A stretch of DNA of 64,000 nt from Mycolicibacterium lutetiense (GCF_017876775.1 NZ_JAGIOP010000002.1:992001-1056000), one strand, 5' to 3'. Counted from the first letter of the stretch, positions 28,843 to 37,675 are shown. Made by a program: numbers and translations. Notes: a model not told the origin generated them from the sequence alone.

Positions 28843-29736
28843 ATGCCGCCCGCTCAGACGCCGGTCCCGGACCATCCGGAAGACGACACGCGATGGCGCA
28901 CAGCGGGTGATCGGATCGAGGCCCTGCTGGACGCCAGCGCGGCCGGCGGTCCCGGCGCGCTGCAGAACGCCGAACAACTCATCCGGGAGCTCACCGACCT
29001 CTACGGCGCGGCACTGGCGCGGCTGCTGCGCATCGCCACCAACCACTCCGCCGAGCTCGCTGAGGTGGCGGCCGCCGACAGTCTCGTCGCCAGTCTGCTT
29101 TTGGTGCACGGGCTGCATCCGCATCCCGTGCACCGTCGGATCGCTGACGCCCTCGACAAGGTCCGCCCCTACCTCGGATCCCACGGTGGCGATGTCGATC
29201 TGATCGAGGTTGACGGCCCCGTCGTGCGGTTGCGGTTCACCGGGAGCTGCAGGGGCTGCCCATCGTCGGCCGCCACGCTCGAGTTGACGATCGAGGATGC
29301 GATCCGGGCGGCCGCACCGGAAATCACGTCGATCGACGTCGTGGCCGACAGCCCGGCGCCGAATCTGATCCCGGCGCAGTCCCTGCTGGCCCGGGTGCAT
29401 CCCGAGGGGCATCGCCCAGCCGCCTGGCAGCCGGTTCCCGCGATCGACGAGTTGACTGCCGGTGAGGTCGGCGGATTCGCGGTCGCCGGCAGCGCGGTGC
29501 TGGCCTGCCGGATCGGTGCGCAGCTGTTCGTCTACCGGGATCGCTGCCCGAAGTGCACCCGCGGGCTGGCCGGCGCCACGCTGGCCGGCGCCGTACTGCA
29601 CTGTCCGTATTGCGGTTCCGGTTTCGACGTGGTGCATGCCGGGGCCGGCTGCGGCGGCGAGCATCTGGAGCCTGTTCCGCTGCTGGTGCGCGACGGCGTG
29701 TACTCGATCGCGCTGGCCGAGGAGGTCGCGTCGTGA
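28843..29736 (+). CDS. NifU-domain protein fused to a four-cysteine Rieske-like domain
   Basis: The 297-residue protein has a helical N-terminal part (about 18-90), a NifU C-terminal domain (about 100-170) with the Fe-S motif CRGC (Cys136 and Cys139), and a last domain (about 200-295) with a Rieske-like layout, RCPKC..LHCPYCGSGFDVV. In this domain the usual Cys-x-His pairs are replaced by two CxxC pairs (Cys235/238 and Cys254/257). It starts 3 nt after hhyL. It may pass electrons from HhyS or help assemble its clusters; the M. smegmatis Hhy locus has a comparable NifU-type gene. Confidence 0.82.
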   Translation: MPPAQTPVPDHPEDDTRWRTAGDRIEALLDASAAGGPGALQNAEQLIRELTDLYGAALARLLRIATNHSAELAEVAAADSLVASLLLVHGLHPHPVHRRIADALDKVRPYLGSHGGDVDLIEVDGPVVRLRFTGSCRGCPSSAATLELTIEDAIRAAAPEITSIDVVADSPAPNLIPAQSLLARVHPEGHRPAAWQPVPAIDELTAGEVGGFAVAGSAVLACRIGAQLFVYRDRCPKCTRGLAGATLAGAVLHCPYCGSGFDVVHAGAGCGGEHLEPVPLLVRDGVYSIALAEEVAS

Positions 29737-30365
29737 CCGGCCCCATCGATGTGCTGGCCCGCATCCGCGCCACGACGACTGCACCCGAGCGGAACGGCGA
29801 GAGCTGCGACATGTGCGCCGAACCGATCACCGAACCTCATCAGCATGTGGTCAATGTCGCAGGCCGCCAACTGATGTGCGTGTGTCGCGGCTGCTATCTG
29901 CTGTTCACCGACAGCCACGCCCAGCTGCACTACCGCGCCATTCCGGACCGCTACCTGAGGTTCGACGACTTCGCCCTCGGGCGACCCCTTTGGGAGACCC
30001 TCCAGATCCCGGTCGGCCTGGCCTTCTTCTTCGTCAACTCGGCACTGGGACGCGTGGTCGCGTTCTATCCGGGCCCCGCCGGGGCCACCGAATCCGAACT
30101 GCCACTGGATGCTTGGGCCACCGTAAAACGGTCCGATCCGAGAGTGGACCTGATCGCCGAGGACACCGAGGCGTTGCTGGTGCGTGTCCCCGACGACGAA
30201 ACCCAGCCACCGACATGCCATGTGGTGCCGATCGACGCCTGCTACGAGTTCGTGGGACGGCTGCGGTTGTTGTGGCGCGGATTCGACGGTGGCCAGGAGT
30301 CGCGTAACTACATCGACGAGTTCTTCGCAGGCCTCATCGACCGCAGCGCGGTGGTGACGCGATGA
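29733..30365 (+). CDS. hydrogenase-associated protein, DUF5947 type
   Basis: The 210-residue protein of unknown function has an N-terminal metal-binding cluster: Cys25, Cys28, Cys51 and Cys54 (with Cys49) in SCDMC and CVCRGC, likely a zinc ribbon or Fe-S site. The C-terminal part is compact and has no known catalytic motif. I recall this family as DUF5947, which accompanies actinobacterial group 1h hydrogenases. The GTG start overlaps the stop codon of the NifU-type gene (GTGA), and its own stop overlaps the next ATG, so it is coupled in the operon. Confidence 0.75.
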   Translation: MTGPIDVLARIRATTTAPERNGESCDMCAEPITEPHQHVVNVAGRQLMCVCRGCYLLFTDSHAQLHYRAIPDRYLRFDDFALGRPLWETLQIPVGLAFFFVNSALGRVVAFYPGPAGATESELPLDAWATVKRSDPRVDLIAEDTEALLVRVPDDETQPPTCHVVPIDACYEFVGRLRLLWRGFDGGQESRNYIDEFFAGLIDRSAVVTR

Positions 30366-30997
30366 GCGATCTCACGTTCACGGTCCTCGACATGGCGCCC
30401 GAACCGTACGCGGTGACCCCGATCCTGACCGCCCGAATCGCCATCACCACCGCCGGTGCCATCCCGGTGCATGCGGTAGCGCTGCGCTGCCAGGTCCGTA
30501 TCGAACCGGGCCGGCGCAACTACACCGACGAAGAAGCCGCCGGACTGCTCGACTTGTTCGGCCCCCGCAACCGCTGGGGTATGACGCAACACACCTTCTT
30601 GTGGCAGCACAGCACCGCGATGGTGCCCGGATTCACCGGCAGCACCCAGGTCGAACTCCCGCTGACCGGCACCTATGACTTCGATGTCGCGGCGGCGAAG
30701 TATCTGCACGCGCTGCGCGGCGGGTCGGTGCCGCTGCGATTCCTGTTCAGCGGCACCGTCTTCACACCGGGGACCCACGGGTTCGCGGTCGAGCAGATCC
30801 CGTGGGACCGGGAGGACGTGTACGACATGCCGGTGACCGTGTGGCGACAGCTGATGGCACAGCATTTTCCGAACACCGGGTGGCTGCGACTCGGCCAGGA
30901 CACGCTCGACGAGCTGGTCTCCTACAAGACCCGGTGGGGCATGCTGTCGTTCGACGAGGCGATCGACACGCTGCTGGCAAAGCAGGAGATCCGATGA
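30362..30997 (+). CDS. hydrogenase-associated protein, DUF6084 type
   Basis: This 211-residue soluble protein is of unknown function and has no cysteine cluster. Conserved-looking stretches are LFGPRNRWGMTQHTFLW, the beta-rich middle VELPLTGTYDFDVAAAKYLHAL and IPWDREDVYDMPVTVWR. I recall the family as DUF6084. Both of its ends overlap neighbouring genes by ATGA, so it is made in step with the DUF5947-type protein and the next large protein. A role in hydrogenase assembly or electron transfer is inferred from position only. Confidence 0.72.
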   Translation: MSDLTFTVLDMAPEPYAVTPILTARIAITTAGAIPVHAVALRCQVRIEPGRRNYTDEEAAGLLDLFGPRNRWGMTQHTFLWQHSTAMVPGFTGSTQVELPLTGTYDFDVAAAKYLHALRGGSVPLRFLFSGTVFTPGTHGFAVEQIPWDREDVYDMPVTVWRQLMAQHFPNTGWLRLGQDTLDELVSYKTRWGMLSFDEAIDTLLAKQEIR

Positions 30998-32313
30998 GCG
31001 CCGATCTGGATCGGGTCCGCGCGGTGGCCGACGCGGTCCTCTACGAGGGCTATCTGCTCTACCCGTACCGGGCGAACTCGGCCAAGAATCAGTGCCGTTG
31101 GCAGTTCGGTGTACTCGGTCCGACCGATGCCGAGCGCAACGGCGTCGGTGAGGAAAGTTTGATGTCGGCACAGCTTTTGGTCCGCGGTGCCGGGAACCCA
31201 CAGATCTCGGTGACGGTCCGGTTCCTGCAGCTGCAACGCCGGTCTGCCGAACGTCGCCGCGGCGACGGCACCTTCGAGCCCGTCGGAGAACTCGTCGCGG
31301 CGGGGCGGTCCTGGTTGAGCTGGGACGAGGCGGTGGAACAGCAGATCACGTTCGGCCCCTTCGACATCCGTGACCTGAGGGCTCCGCAGCTGCTGCCCAT
31401 CGTCATCGATGCGGGCACCGATATCGAGAACGTCGAGGGTGGCCGGATCGTTCGCCACCGTCGCGGTCTGCGTGGCGAGCTCACGGTCCGTGCCGAATCC
31501 GACGACGGCCTGGTCCGGCTCACGATGTCGGTATGCAACTGTGCCGCACCGGTGTACGACAGGGACGACGCGATCGCGGTGTCACTGATCGGTGCCCACC
31601 TCATCACAGAGGTGACCGGCGGCGAATTCGTCTCGCTGCTGGAGCCGGACGAGTCGGCGGCCGCGGCCGCATCGCGCTGCCGGCAGCACCGGTGTTTCCC
31701 GGTGCTCGCCGGGCGGCCGGGCACACACGATCTGATGCTCGTCTCGCCGATCATCCTCTACGACCATCCGGAGATCGCCGAGCAGAGCCAGGGCGAGCTG
31801 TTCGACTCGTGCGAGATCGACGAGATCCTCACCCTGCGGGTCATGACGATGACCGATGAGGAGAAGGCCAGTGCCCGGGCCACCGATTCCCGCGCGGCGG
31901 CGATCATCGACCGGTGTGACTCGATGTCGCCGGAGGCGATGCTCGATCTGCACGGCGTCCTACGCGACCCGCACGCCGCGAGTCCGGGCCTGATTCCCGA
32001 GATACCTGACGGCATCGACTGGTGGGACCCCTCGGCCGACAACGCTGTTGATCCCGGCATCGACGCGGTGCTGATCAACGGGGTGCGGGTGTCCCGCGGC
32101 AGCCGGGTGCGGTTGCACCCGTCCCGACGCGCCGACGCGCAGGACATCTTCTTCGCCGACCGCACCGCACAGGTGGCCTCGGTTCACGAGGACGTCGACG
32201 GCGAGCGGCATATCGGCGTCGTGCTCGATGACGACCCCGCCGCTGATCTGCACGAGTGGTATGGCCGCTACCTGTACTTCGCCGCCGACGAAGTCGAGCC
32301 ACTGCCACAGTGA
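30994..32313 (+). CDS. conserved hydrogenase-locus protein of unknown function
   Basis: I do not recognise a named domain in this 439-residue protein. The N-terminal two thirds are mixed alpha/beta with LYEGYLLYPYRANSAKNQ near residue 17 and an RIVRHRRGLRGELTV stretch; the last 80 residues read like a small beta barrel (GSRVRLHPSRR..TAQVASVHEDVDGERHIGVVLDDDP..GRYLYFAADEVEPL). No metal motif is obvious. The ATG at 30994 overlaps the previous stop (ATGA). It sits between the DUF6084 gene and the maturation protease, so it is probably needed for this hydrogenase class. Confidence 0.7.
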   Translation: MSADLDRVRAVADAVLYEGYLLYPYRANSAKNQCRWQFGVLGPTDAERNGVGEESLMSAQLLVRGAGNPQISVTVRFLQLQRRSAERRRGDGTFEPVGELVAAGRSWLSWDEAVEQQITFGPFDIRDLRAPQLLPIVIDAGTDIENVEGGRIVRHRRGLRGELTVRAESDDGLVRLTMSVCNCAAPVYDRDDAIAVSLIGAHLITEVTGGEFVSLLEPDESAAAAASRCRQHRCFPVLAGRPGTHDLMLVSPIILYDHPEIAEQSQGELFDSCEIDEILTLRVMTMTDEEKASARATDSRAAAIIDRCDSMSPEAMLDLHGVLRDPHAASPGLIPEIPDGIDWWDPSADNAVDPGIDAVLINGVRVSRGSRVRLHPSRRADAQDIFFADRTAQVASVHEDVDGERHIGVVLDDDPAADLHEWYGRYLYFAADEVEPLPQ

Positions 32314-32325
32314 GAGGAGTTCGAG

Positions 32326-32445
32326 ATGGAAGTTGTGGGTTGGATCGCTGTCATCGCCGTCGCGGCGGTGGTGGTCGCCGGGGTCATGGTCGGAGTTCGG
32401 TCTATCCCCGATGCCAAGCGCTACCTGAAGATGCGCCGGATGTAG
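32326..32445 (+). CDS. 39-residue single-helix membrane peptide (DUF6893 type)
   Basis: The ATG at 32326 follows GAGAGGAG and opens a 39-codon frame: MEVVGWIAVIAVAAVVVAGV, then MVGVRS and a basic tail IPDAKRYLKMRRM. One membrane helix spans about residues 3-22 with the Lys/Arg-rich end in the cytoplasm. It fits the gap between the 439-residue protein and the protease gene. I recall a DUF6893 family of such small proteins in these loci. It could tether the otherwise soluble hydrogenase to the membrane; this is inference. Confidence 0.72.
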   Translation: MEVVGWIAVIAVAAVVVAGVMVGVRSIPDAKRYLKMRRM

Positions 32446-32456
32446 GCAGGAGCGCG

Positions 32457-32939
32457 ATCACGTCCTCAGTTCTGGTGGCCGGCATCGGCAATATCTTTCT
32501 CGGTGACGACGGATTCGGTCCCGAGGTGATGAGTCGTCTGCCACCGAACCTCGCCGGTCCGGATGTCCGGCTGTGCGACTACGGGATTCGCGGTGTGCAC
32601 CTGGCCTACGACCTGCTCGACGGCTGGGACTCCCTCGTCCTTGTCGACGCCTTGCCCTGCCGGGACCGGCCCGGCGCACTGCACGTGTTCGAGGCCGACC
32701 AGGAAAGTCTGTCGAGCACTTCGGGTCTGGACGCACATGCGATGGACCCGGCGGCGGTGTTCGCCAGTGTGCGGGCACTGGGCGGCAGCCCGCCCTACAC
32801 CGTCGTCGTCGGTTGCGAGGTGGCCACGGTGACCGACGGTATCGGGCTCTCGGAACCCGTTGCGGCCGCAGTCCCGGGTGCCGTCGCAGCGGTCGAAGCC
32901 GCGGTGGCCCGGTTGTCGGCCCCGGTCAGGGAGGGCTGA
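32457..32939 (+). CDS. hydrogenase maturation endopeptidase
   Basis: This protease removes the C-terminal tail of HhyL after nickel insertion. The protein of about 160 residues has the HybD/HycI fold signature VLVAGIGNIFLGDDGFGPEV, with nickel-sensing residues Glu23, Asp64 and His94 (counting from 32457) in the family positions. The start is unclear: no ATG, GTG or TTG precedes the first beta strand. An ATC at 32457 follows AGGAG by 4 nt, while the nearest GTG (32475) would cut off strand beta 1 and lacks a ribosome site. The function is secure and the start is not. Confidence 0.87.
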   Translation: MTSSVLVAGIGNIFLGDDGFGPEVMSRLPPNLAGPDVRLCDYGIRGVHLAYDLLDGWDSLVLVDALPCRDRPGALHVFEADQESLSSTSGLDAHAMDPAAVFASVRALGGSPPYTVVVGCEVATVTDGIGLSEPVAAAVPGAVAAVEAAVARLSAPVREG

Positions 32940-32942
32940 GTC

Positions 32943-33197
32943 ATGTGTCTGGGAATCCCCGGCCAGGTGGTCCGGATGCTGCCGGGATACGGCGGCCAGC
33001 TCGCGCTCGTCGACGTCGCGGGCGAGCACCGCAAGGTCAACGTCGGCATGCTGCCCGAGGAGACGTTCGTCCCCGGCGATTGGGTGATCATCCATATGGG
33101 TTTCGCGGTCGAGAAGACCGACCACGCCGGCGCCGACGCCGCGATGCAAGGCCTGGAGCTGCTGGGCAGGGGCCGCGACGCCGAGGCGCCACCGTGA
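32943..33197 (+). CDS. hypC: hydrogenase chaperone HypC (copy 1)
   Basis: HypC carries the Fe(CN)2CO unit from HypD to the large subunit. The 84-residue protein starts MCLGIPGQV, with the essential Cys2, and forms the usual OB-like barrel (VNVGMLPEETFVPGDWVIIHMGFAVEKTD). It begins 3 nt after the protease stop codon and overlaps hypF by 4 nt. A second full-length hypC lies at 38.8 kb. Confidence 0.95.
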   Translation: MCLGIPGQVVRMLPGYGGQLALVDVAGEHRKVNVGMLPEETFVPGDWVIIHMGFAVEKTDHAGADAAMQGLELLGRGRDAEAPP

Positions 33198-35491
33198 CCG
33201 CGCGGCGCCGGTTGCGCATCGGCGTGCACGGAGTCGTCCAGGGCGTGGGTTTTCGGCCGTTCGTCTACACCACCGCGGCCGCGCTCGGGCTGACCGGCTG
33301 TGTCCGCAACGACTGTTCCGGCGCCGTGATCGAGATCGAAGGTGCAACCGGCGATCTCGAGACGTTCCTGCACCGGCTGCGCACCGACCCCCCTGTCCTG
33401 GCCGTGATCGAATCCATCGAAACCCGGCCGATGCCCGTAGCCGGCGGGACCGGATTCACGATCGCCGATACCTCCAGGGCCGGCGGCGGCCGCACGCTGG
33501 CCTCTCCTGACGTGGCGATGTGCGCCGAATGCGCTGCCGAACAACGTGATCCGTCGAACCGCCGGTACCGCCACCCGTTCATCAACTGCACCAACTGCGG
33601 GCCCCGGTTCACCATCATCGCCACGCTGCCCTACGACCGCGACGCGACCACGATGGCGAGATTCGCGATGTGCGCCGAATGCGCGCGTGAGTACGCCGAC
33701 CCGGCCGACCGCCGGTTCCACGCGCAGCCCGTGTGTTGCCCGGCCTGCGGCCCGAGCCTGCGATGGCGGGACGACTCCGGAACGCTCGTGGGTGAGGCCG
33801 CGCTGCGGCGCGCCAGGCGGCTACTCGCCGACGGTGCGACCCTCGCGGTCAAAGGTATCGGCGGCTACCACCTCGCGTGCGATGCGCAGAACACCGCCGC
33901 GGTCACCGAACTTCGCCGGCGGAAGCGCCGCGGCGACAAACCGTTCGCGGTGATGGTTCCGGACCTGGCCACCGCCCGTGAGATCACCGAGATCGATCAC
34001 ACCGCGGCCCGTGTGCTGTGCGGACCGCAGCGGCCGATCGTGCTCGTACCCAGGCTGTCGGCCGCCCGGGTCTCCGAAGCGGTCGCACCCCGCAACCCGG
34101 ACCTGGGCATCCTGCTCGCCTACACGCCGCTGCACGCCCTGCTGTTCGGGCTCCCCGGTGACACTCCCGGCCCCACTGTGCTGGTGATGACGTCGGCCAA
34201 CCTCAGCGGTGAACCGATCTGCTTCTCCGATGACGATGCAGTGGCGCGACTGTCATTGATCGCCGACGGATGGCTGATGCACGACCGCGAGATCCTGGTG
34301 CCCTGTGACGATTCGGTGGTCCGAGTCGCCGGCGGCGACGAGCTGGCCATCCGCAGGTCCCGGGGGTACGCGCCGCTGCCGGTCGCCCTGCCGGCCGCGG
34401 TGCCGCCGACCCTGGCGGTCGGCGCCGATCTGAAGAACACGATCGCCGTGGCCGAGGCCGAGTACGCCTGGCTGAGCGCCTACATCGGTGATATGGACAG
34501 CCTCGCCACGCTGTCGGCATTCGAGCGCGCGGTCCGCCATCTGGAGGCACTGACGGGCGTCGAACCCGAAACCCTGGTCTGCGACGCACATCCGGGGTAC
34601 CGGTCCAGCGACTGGGCGCATCGCCAAGCCCGGTCCCACTCGGTACGCACGGTGCAGCACCATCACGCCCATATCGCCGCGGTGATGGCCGAACACGGCC
34701 TGGACGGTACGCAGCAGGTGCTCGGATTCGCCTTCGACGGAACCGGATATGGCCCCGACGGCACGGTGTGGGGTGGCGAGGTGATGCTCGCCGACTACAA
34801 GGGCTTCACCCGGGTCGCCCACCTCGCCCAGGTACCGCTGGCCGGTGGCGACGTGAGCGTGCTGCGCCCCTACCGGATGGCGCTCTCACATCTGTGGGCG
34901 GCGGGGCTGCCATGGGATGCCGACCTGCCGCCGGTCCGCGCGTGCCCCGCTGCCGAACGCCGCGCCCTGACACATCAACTGGCGACCGGAGCCGGGTGCG
35001 TTGCGACGTCGAGCATGGGCCGATTGTTCGATGCGGTGTCCGCATTGATCGGGGTACGGCAGACGGTGGTCTACGAGGCGCAGGCCGCGATCGAGCTGGA
35101 AGGGATCTCACGGCACACCGCGACGGGCGCATGCCAGTACGAGTTCGCGCGGGACAGCGCCGCGGCACCCATCATCATCGACCCGGCTCCGGTGCTCGCG
35201 GCGATCATCGGCGACCTGCGGGACGGCGTGCCACCGGCGGTGATCGGCGCTCGATTCCACCGCGCCGTCGCCGCACTCATCGTCGGGTTGACGCTCGAAC
35301 TGTCGGAGACGCACGGTTACCCGGGTCAGCCGGTGGCGTTGTCGGGCGGGGTTTTCCAGAACGTGCTGCTGCTGGGCCTCACCCTGGCCGGGCTACGCGA
35401 ACACGGCCTCCGGGTGATCACCCACCGCCGGGTGCCGCCGAATGACGGCGGAATCGCGCTGGGCCAACTGCTGGTCGGGAATGCGGGGTGA
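33194..35491 (+). CDS. hypF: carbamoyltransferase HypF
   Basis: HypF makes the carbamoyl group that becomes the cyanide ligands of the Ni-Fe site. The 765-residue protein contains an acylphosphatase domain (GVVQGVGFRPFVY, near residue 14), two Cys4 zinc fingers (CAECAAEQ..CTNCGP and CAECAREY..CPACGP), a YrdC-like domain (ATLAVKGIGGYHLACDA) and a C-terminal Kae1-like domain (FDGTGYGPDGTVWGGE and LSGGVFQN). The GTG start overlaps hypC by 4 nt; the frame extends far upstream but that part is not HypF. Confidence 0.96.
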   Translation: MTARRRLRIGVHGVVQGVGFRPFVYTTAAALGLTGCVRNDCSGAVIEIEGATGDLETFLHRLRTDPPVLAVIESIETRPMPVAGGTGFTIADTSRAGGGRTLASPDVAMCAECAAEQRDPSNRRYRHPFINCTNCGPRFTIIATLPYDRDATTMARFAMCAECAREYADPADRRFHAQPVCCPACGPSLRWRDDSGTLVGEAALRRARRLLADGATLAVKGIGGYHLACDAQNTAAVTELRRRKRRGDKPFAVMVPDLATAREITEIDHTAARVLCGPQRPIVLVPRLSAARVSEAVAPRNPDLGILLAYTPLHALLFGLPGDTPGPTVLVMTSANLSGEPICFSDDDAVARLSLIADGWLMHDREILVPCDDSVVRVAGGDELAIRRSRGYAPLPVALPAAVPPTLAVGADLKNTIAVAEAEYAWLSAYIGDMDSLATLSAFERAVRHLEALTGVEPETLVCDAHPGYRSSDWAHRQARSHSVRTVQHHHAHIAAVMAEHGLDGTQQVLGFAFDGTGYGPDGTVWGGEVMLADYKGFTRVAHLAQVPLAGGDVSVLRPYRMALSHLWAAGLPWDADLPPVRACPAAERRALTHQLATGAGCVATSSMGRLFDAVSALIGVRQTVVYEAQAAIELEGISRHTATGACQYEFARDSAAAPIIIDPAPVLAAIIGDLRDGVPPAVIGARFHRAVAALIVGLTLELSETHGYPGQPVALSGGVFQNVLLLGLTLAGLREHGLRVITHRRVPPNDGGIALGQLLVGNAG

Positions 35492-35495
35492 CGCC

Positions 35496-36239
35496 ATGAC
35501 CGCACCGCCGACCCGGCACCTGCCCGCGGGATACCAGCTGTTCGCCCGGTATGCGTTCCCGCCCAACGAGCTCGGCTACTGCGGCCCCGCAGACACCGCG
35601 GCCCGGCCCGGGGACGACCCGGACGAGCTCGCCTCACGGGCACGCGAATTCGACGGGGCCTGGCCGTATCTACATTCCATCGCCGAGGCAACCGGCGCCG
35701 ACCCGTTGGACGCGGACGTCGTTCGCAGCTATTGGGTGGGCGGGCCTCTGCTGGCGCGGGCGGATCCGAGCGTCCTGCTCACCCAACTGCGCAAGGCGTT
35801 CCAAGGGCAGGTGACCGGCCGGCTCGCCACCGTGACCACAGCCGGTCCCGGTGATGTGCTGGCACATCACAGCTTCCACGTGTTCGTCGTCTATCCGTGG
35901 ATTCGGTTCCTGGACCGGGATCCGGACACGGCGCTGCGGGTGCTGCAGAACTGCCGGATCCGATGGGGCACGGTCAGATCGGTCGAAGCGGAGCACGTGG
36001 TGGTCGAGTCCGGCCCGTTGATACTGGACAACGACGTGCTCACGATCGGTGAGCCGGTCGCCGAACGGATCCGGTGGAGCCGCGACGGGAAATCCCTCAC
36101 CGGCGTGCCCAGGCCGGGCGATACCGTTTCCGCGCACTGGGATTGGGTGTGCGACACGCTGACCCTCGACGAGACCTCGGCGCTGGCCGATGCCACCCGC
36201 GCCACCCTCAACCTGGTGAACACAGGAGGTCGACCATGA
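35496..36239 (+). CDS. hydrogenase-associated protein, DUF6390 type
   Basis: The 247-residue protein is of unknown function. Recognisable blocks are PAGYQLFARYAFPPNELGYCG at the start, a central HHSFHVFVVYPWIRFL and CRIRWGTV, and a C-terminal HWDWVCDTLT. I recall the family as DUF6390, which occurs beside hypF in actinobacteria. The ATG at 35496 is 4 nt after the hypF stop, and its end overlaps the SIS-HypC gene by ATGA. It may bind the large subunit or a ligand precursor; nothing in the sequence proves this. Confidence 0.72.
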   Translation: MTAPPTRHLPAGYQLFARYAFPPNELGYCGPADTAARPGDDPDELASRAREFDGAWPYLHSIAEATGADPLDADVVRSYWVGGPLLARADPSVLLTQLRKAFQGQVTGRLATVTTAGPGDVLAHHSFHVFVVYPWIRFLDRDPDTALRVLQNCRIRWGTVRSVEAEHVVVESGPLILDNDVLTIGEPVAERIRWSRDGKSLTGVPRPGDTVSAHWDWVCDTLTLDETSALADATRATLNLVNTGGRP

Positions 36240-36991
36240 GTACGACGACACCGACCATCACCACCCCCACCGGGCCGCCGGGTGCCCATCTCGTCGACCA
36301 GGATCTGGCCGCCGATATCGCCGCAGCAGCGCTCGACGTGGCCCGGAAGTTCCACGACGGTGCCACGCTCTGGGTGATTGCGCCCCAATGGGAGCCGCAC
36401 GCCCATCACGTGGCCGTCGAGTTCGTCCATCCGGTGATCGTCGGCAAGCGCGCGCTGCCCTCGGTCGCTCTGGTCGAGCCCGATCCGGTGGCCCAGGTGC
36501 GGGTGGCCAGTCAGCGGGGAGACCTGCTCCTGGCCGTGGCGTCGGCCGATCAGCCGGCCGCGGTCGACGCGATGCGGCGGGCCGGCGCCTGGGGTGTCAC
36601 GACGTTGTGGATCGGCTGCGGCCCGCGCCCACCGGCCGGCGCCGCCCACCACATTCTGTGGGTGGACTCCGATGACCCGATGGTCCCGGCCACCGGCCGG
36701 TTCGTCCTGATCTACCACCTGCTCTGGGAACTCACCCACGTGTGCTTCGAACATCCCGGTCTGCTCACGGCCGAGCCCGAAGACACCGGGCAATCCTGTG
36801 TCACCTGCAGCGACGAAGGCCGCCAGGCCGAAGTCGTGATCCCACCCGCCGAACGGGGTGGGCGGGCACTGGTACGCAGTGCTGCCGGAGAGGAATGGGT
36901 GGAAAGCGCGATGCTCGATCGGGTCAGCGTCAACGACCTGATCCTGGTGCACGCGGGTACCGCGATCGCGCGGATGACGGAAGGCAGGTGA
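36236..36991 (+). CDS. SIS-like domain fused to HypC-like domain
   Basis: The 251-residue protein joins an N-terminal SIS-type Rossmann domain (about 20-170; GATLWVIAP, HHVAVEFVHPVIVGKRALP and GDLLLAVASADQPAAV) to a C-terminal HypC-like barrel (about 187-247). The HypC part starts with an internal CVTC (Cys188 and Cys191) and continues QAEVV..VESAMLDRVSVNDLILVHAGTAIARM, which follows HypC closely. Normal HypC needs Cys at position 2, so the fused form may have another role. It is followed 3 nt later by a second SIS gene. Its function is probably in metal-site assembly. Confidence 0.78.
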   Translation: MSTTTPTITTPTGPPGAHLVDQDLAADIAAAALDVARKFHDGATLWVIAPQWEPHAHHVAVEFVHPVIVGKRALPSVALVEPDPVAQVRVASQRGDLLLAVASADQPAAVDAMRRAGAWGVTTLWIGCGPRPPAGAAHHILWVDSDDPMVPATGRFVLIYHLLWELTHVCFEHPGLLTAEPEDTGQSCVTCSDEGRQAEVVIPPAERGGRALVRSAAGEEWVESAMLDRVSVNDLILVHAGTAIARMTEGR

Positions 36992-36994
36992 ACC

Positions 36995-37675
36995 ATGAGC
37001 CACAATGCACCTGAGAGCACCGGATTCCTCTACCCGTTCATCGAATCCGAAGAAACCGACGTCCGCGCGTTGCTTGACGACCTCGCCGCCTCGGCACGCG
37101 CAAAAGCAGCTGAAAGTGCCCGGCTACAACAGGACTCACTGCAGGAGTACGACGAGGGGCTGACCGCCGCGGGAGCCCTGATGGCCGACCGGTTCCTGCG
37201 GGGCGGTCGGCTCTACACCCTGGGAAACGGCGGCAGCTCGACCGATGCGGCCACGCTGGCCTCCCTGTTCAGCCGGCCCGCGCTGGGTAGGCCGGTGGCG
37301 GCCTGGTCGCTGGCCGCCGACGAGGCGGTGGTCACCGCGCTGGGCAATGACGTGGGTTTCGAGCTGATCTTCAAACGCCAGATCATCGCCCACGGCCGCG
37401 ATCGTGATGTCGCCATCGCACTGTCGACGTCGGGCAATTCCGAAGACCTCATGACCGCGATCACCGAGGCCAAGCGGCGCGGTGTGCTCACCATCGGATT
37501 CTCCGGGCACGACGGCGGACGCATGGCGATCGAATCCGGCGAATCCGGTGATCTGGACTTCTGTTTCACCGTGCACAGCCAGAGCATCCATCGCATCCAG
37601 GAAAGCCACGCGATGCTCGGGTATCGGCTGTGGTCAGTGGTGCAGGACCAGATGTCGCGGGCGTACACATCATGA
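36995..37675 (+). CDS. SIS-domain protein, phosphoheptose-isomerase-like
   Basis: The 226-residue protein has the sugar-phosphate-binding fold of GmhA: LGNGGSSTDAATLASLF near residue 75 and ALSTSGNSEDLMTAITEAKRRG near 140. GmhA acts in heptose synthesis, but no heptose genes are near; instead the gene lies between a SIS-HypC fusion and hypE. It therefore likely serves hydrogenase maturation, by an unknown reaction. The ATG follows GGCAGGTGA, and the stop overlaps the hypE start by ATGA. Confidence 0.82.
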   Translation: MSHNAPESTGFLYPFIESEETDVRALLDDLAASARAKAAESARLQQDSLQEYDEGLTAAGALMADRFLRGGRLYTLGNGGSSTDAATLASLFSRPALGRPVAAWSLAADEAVVTALGNDVGFELIFKRQIIAHGRDRDVAIALSTSGNSEDLMTAITEAKRRGVLTIGFSGHDGGRMAIESGESGDLDFCFTVHSQSIHRIQESHAMLGYRLWSVVQDQMSRAYTS

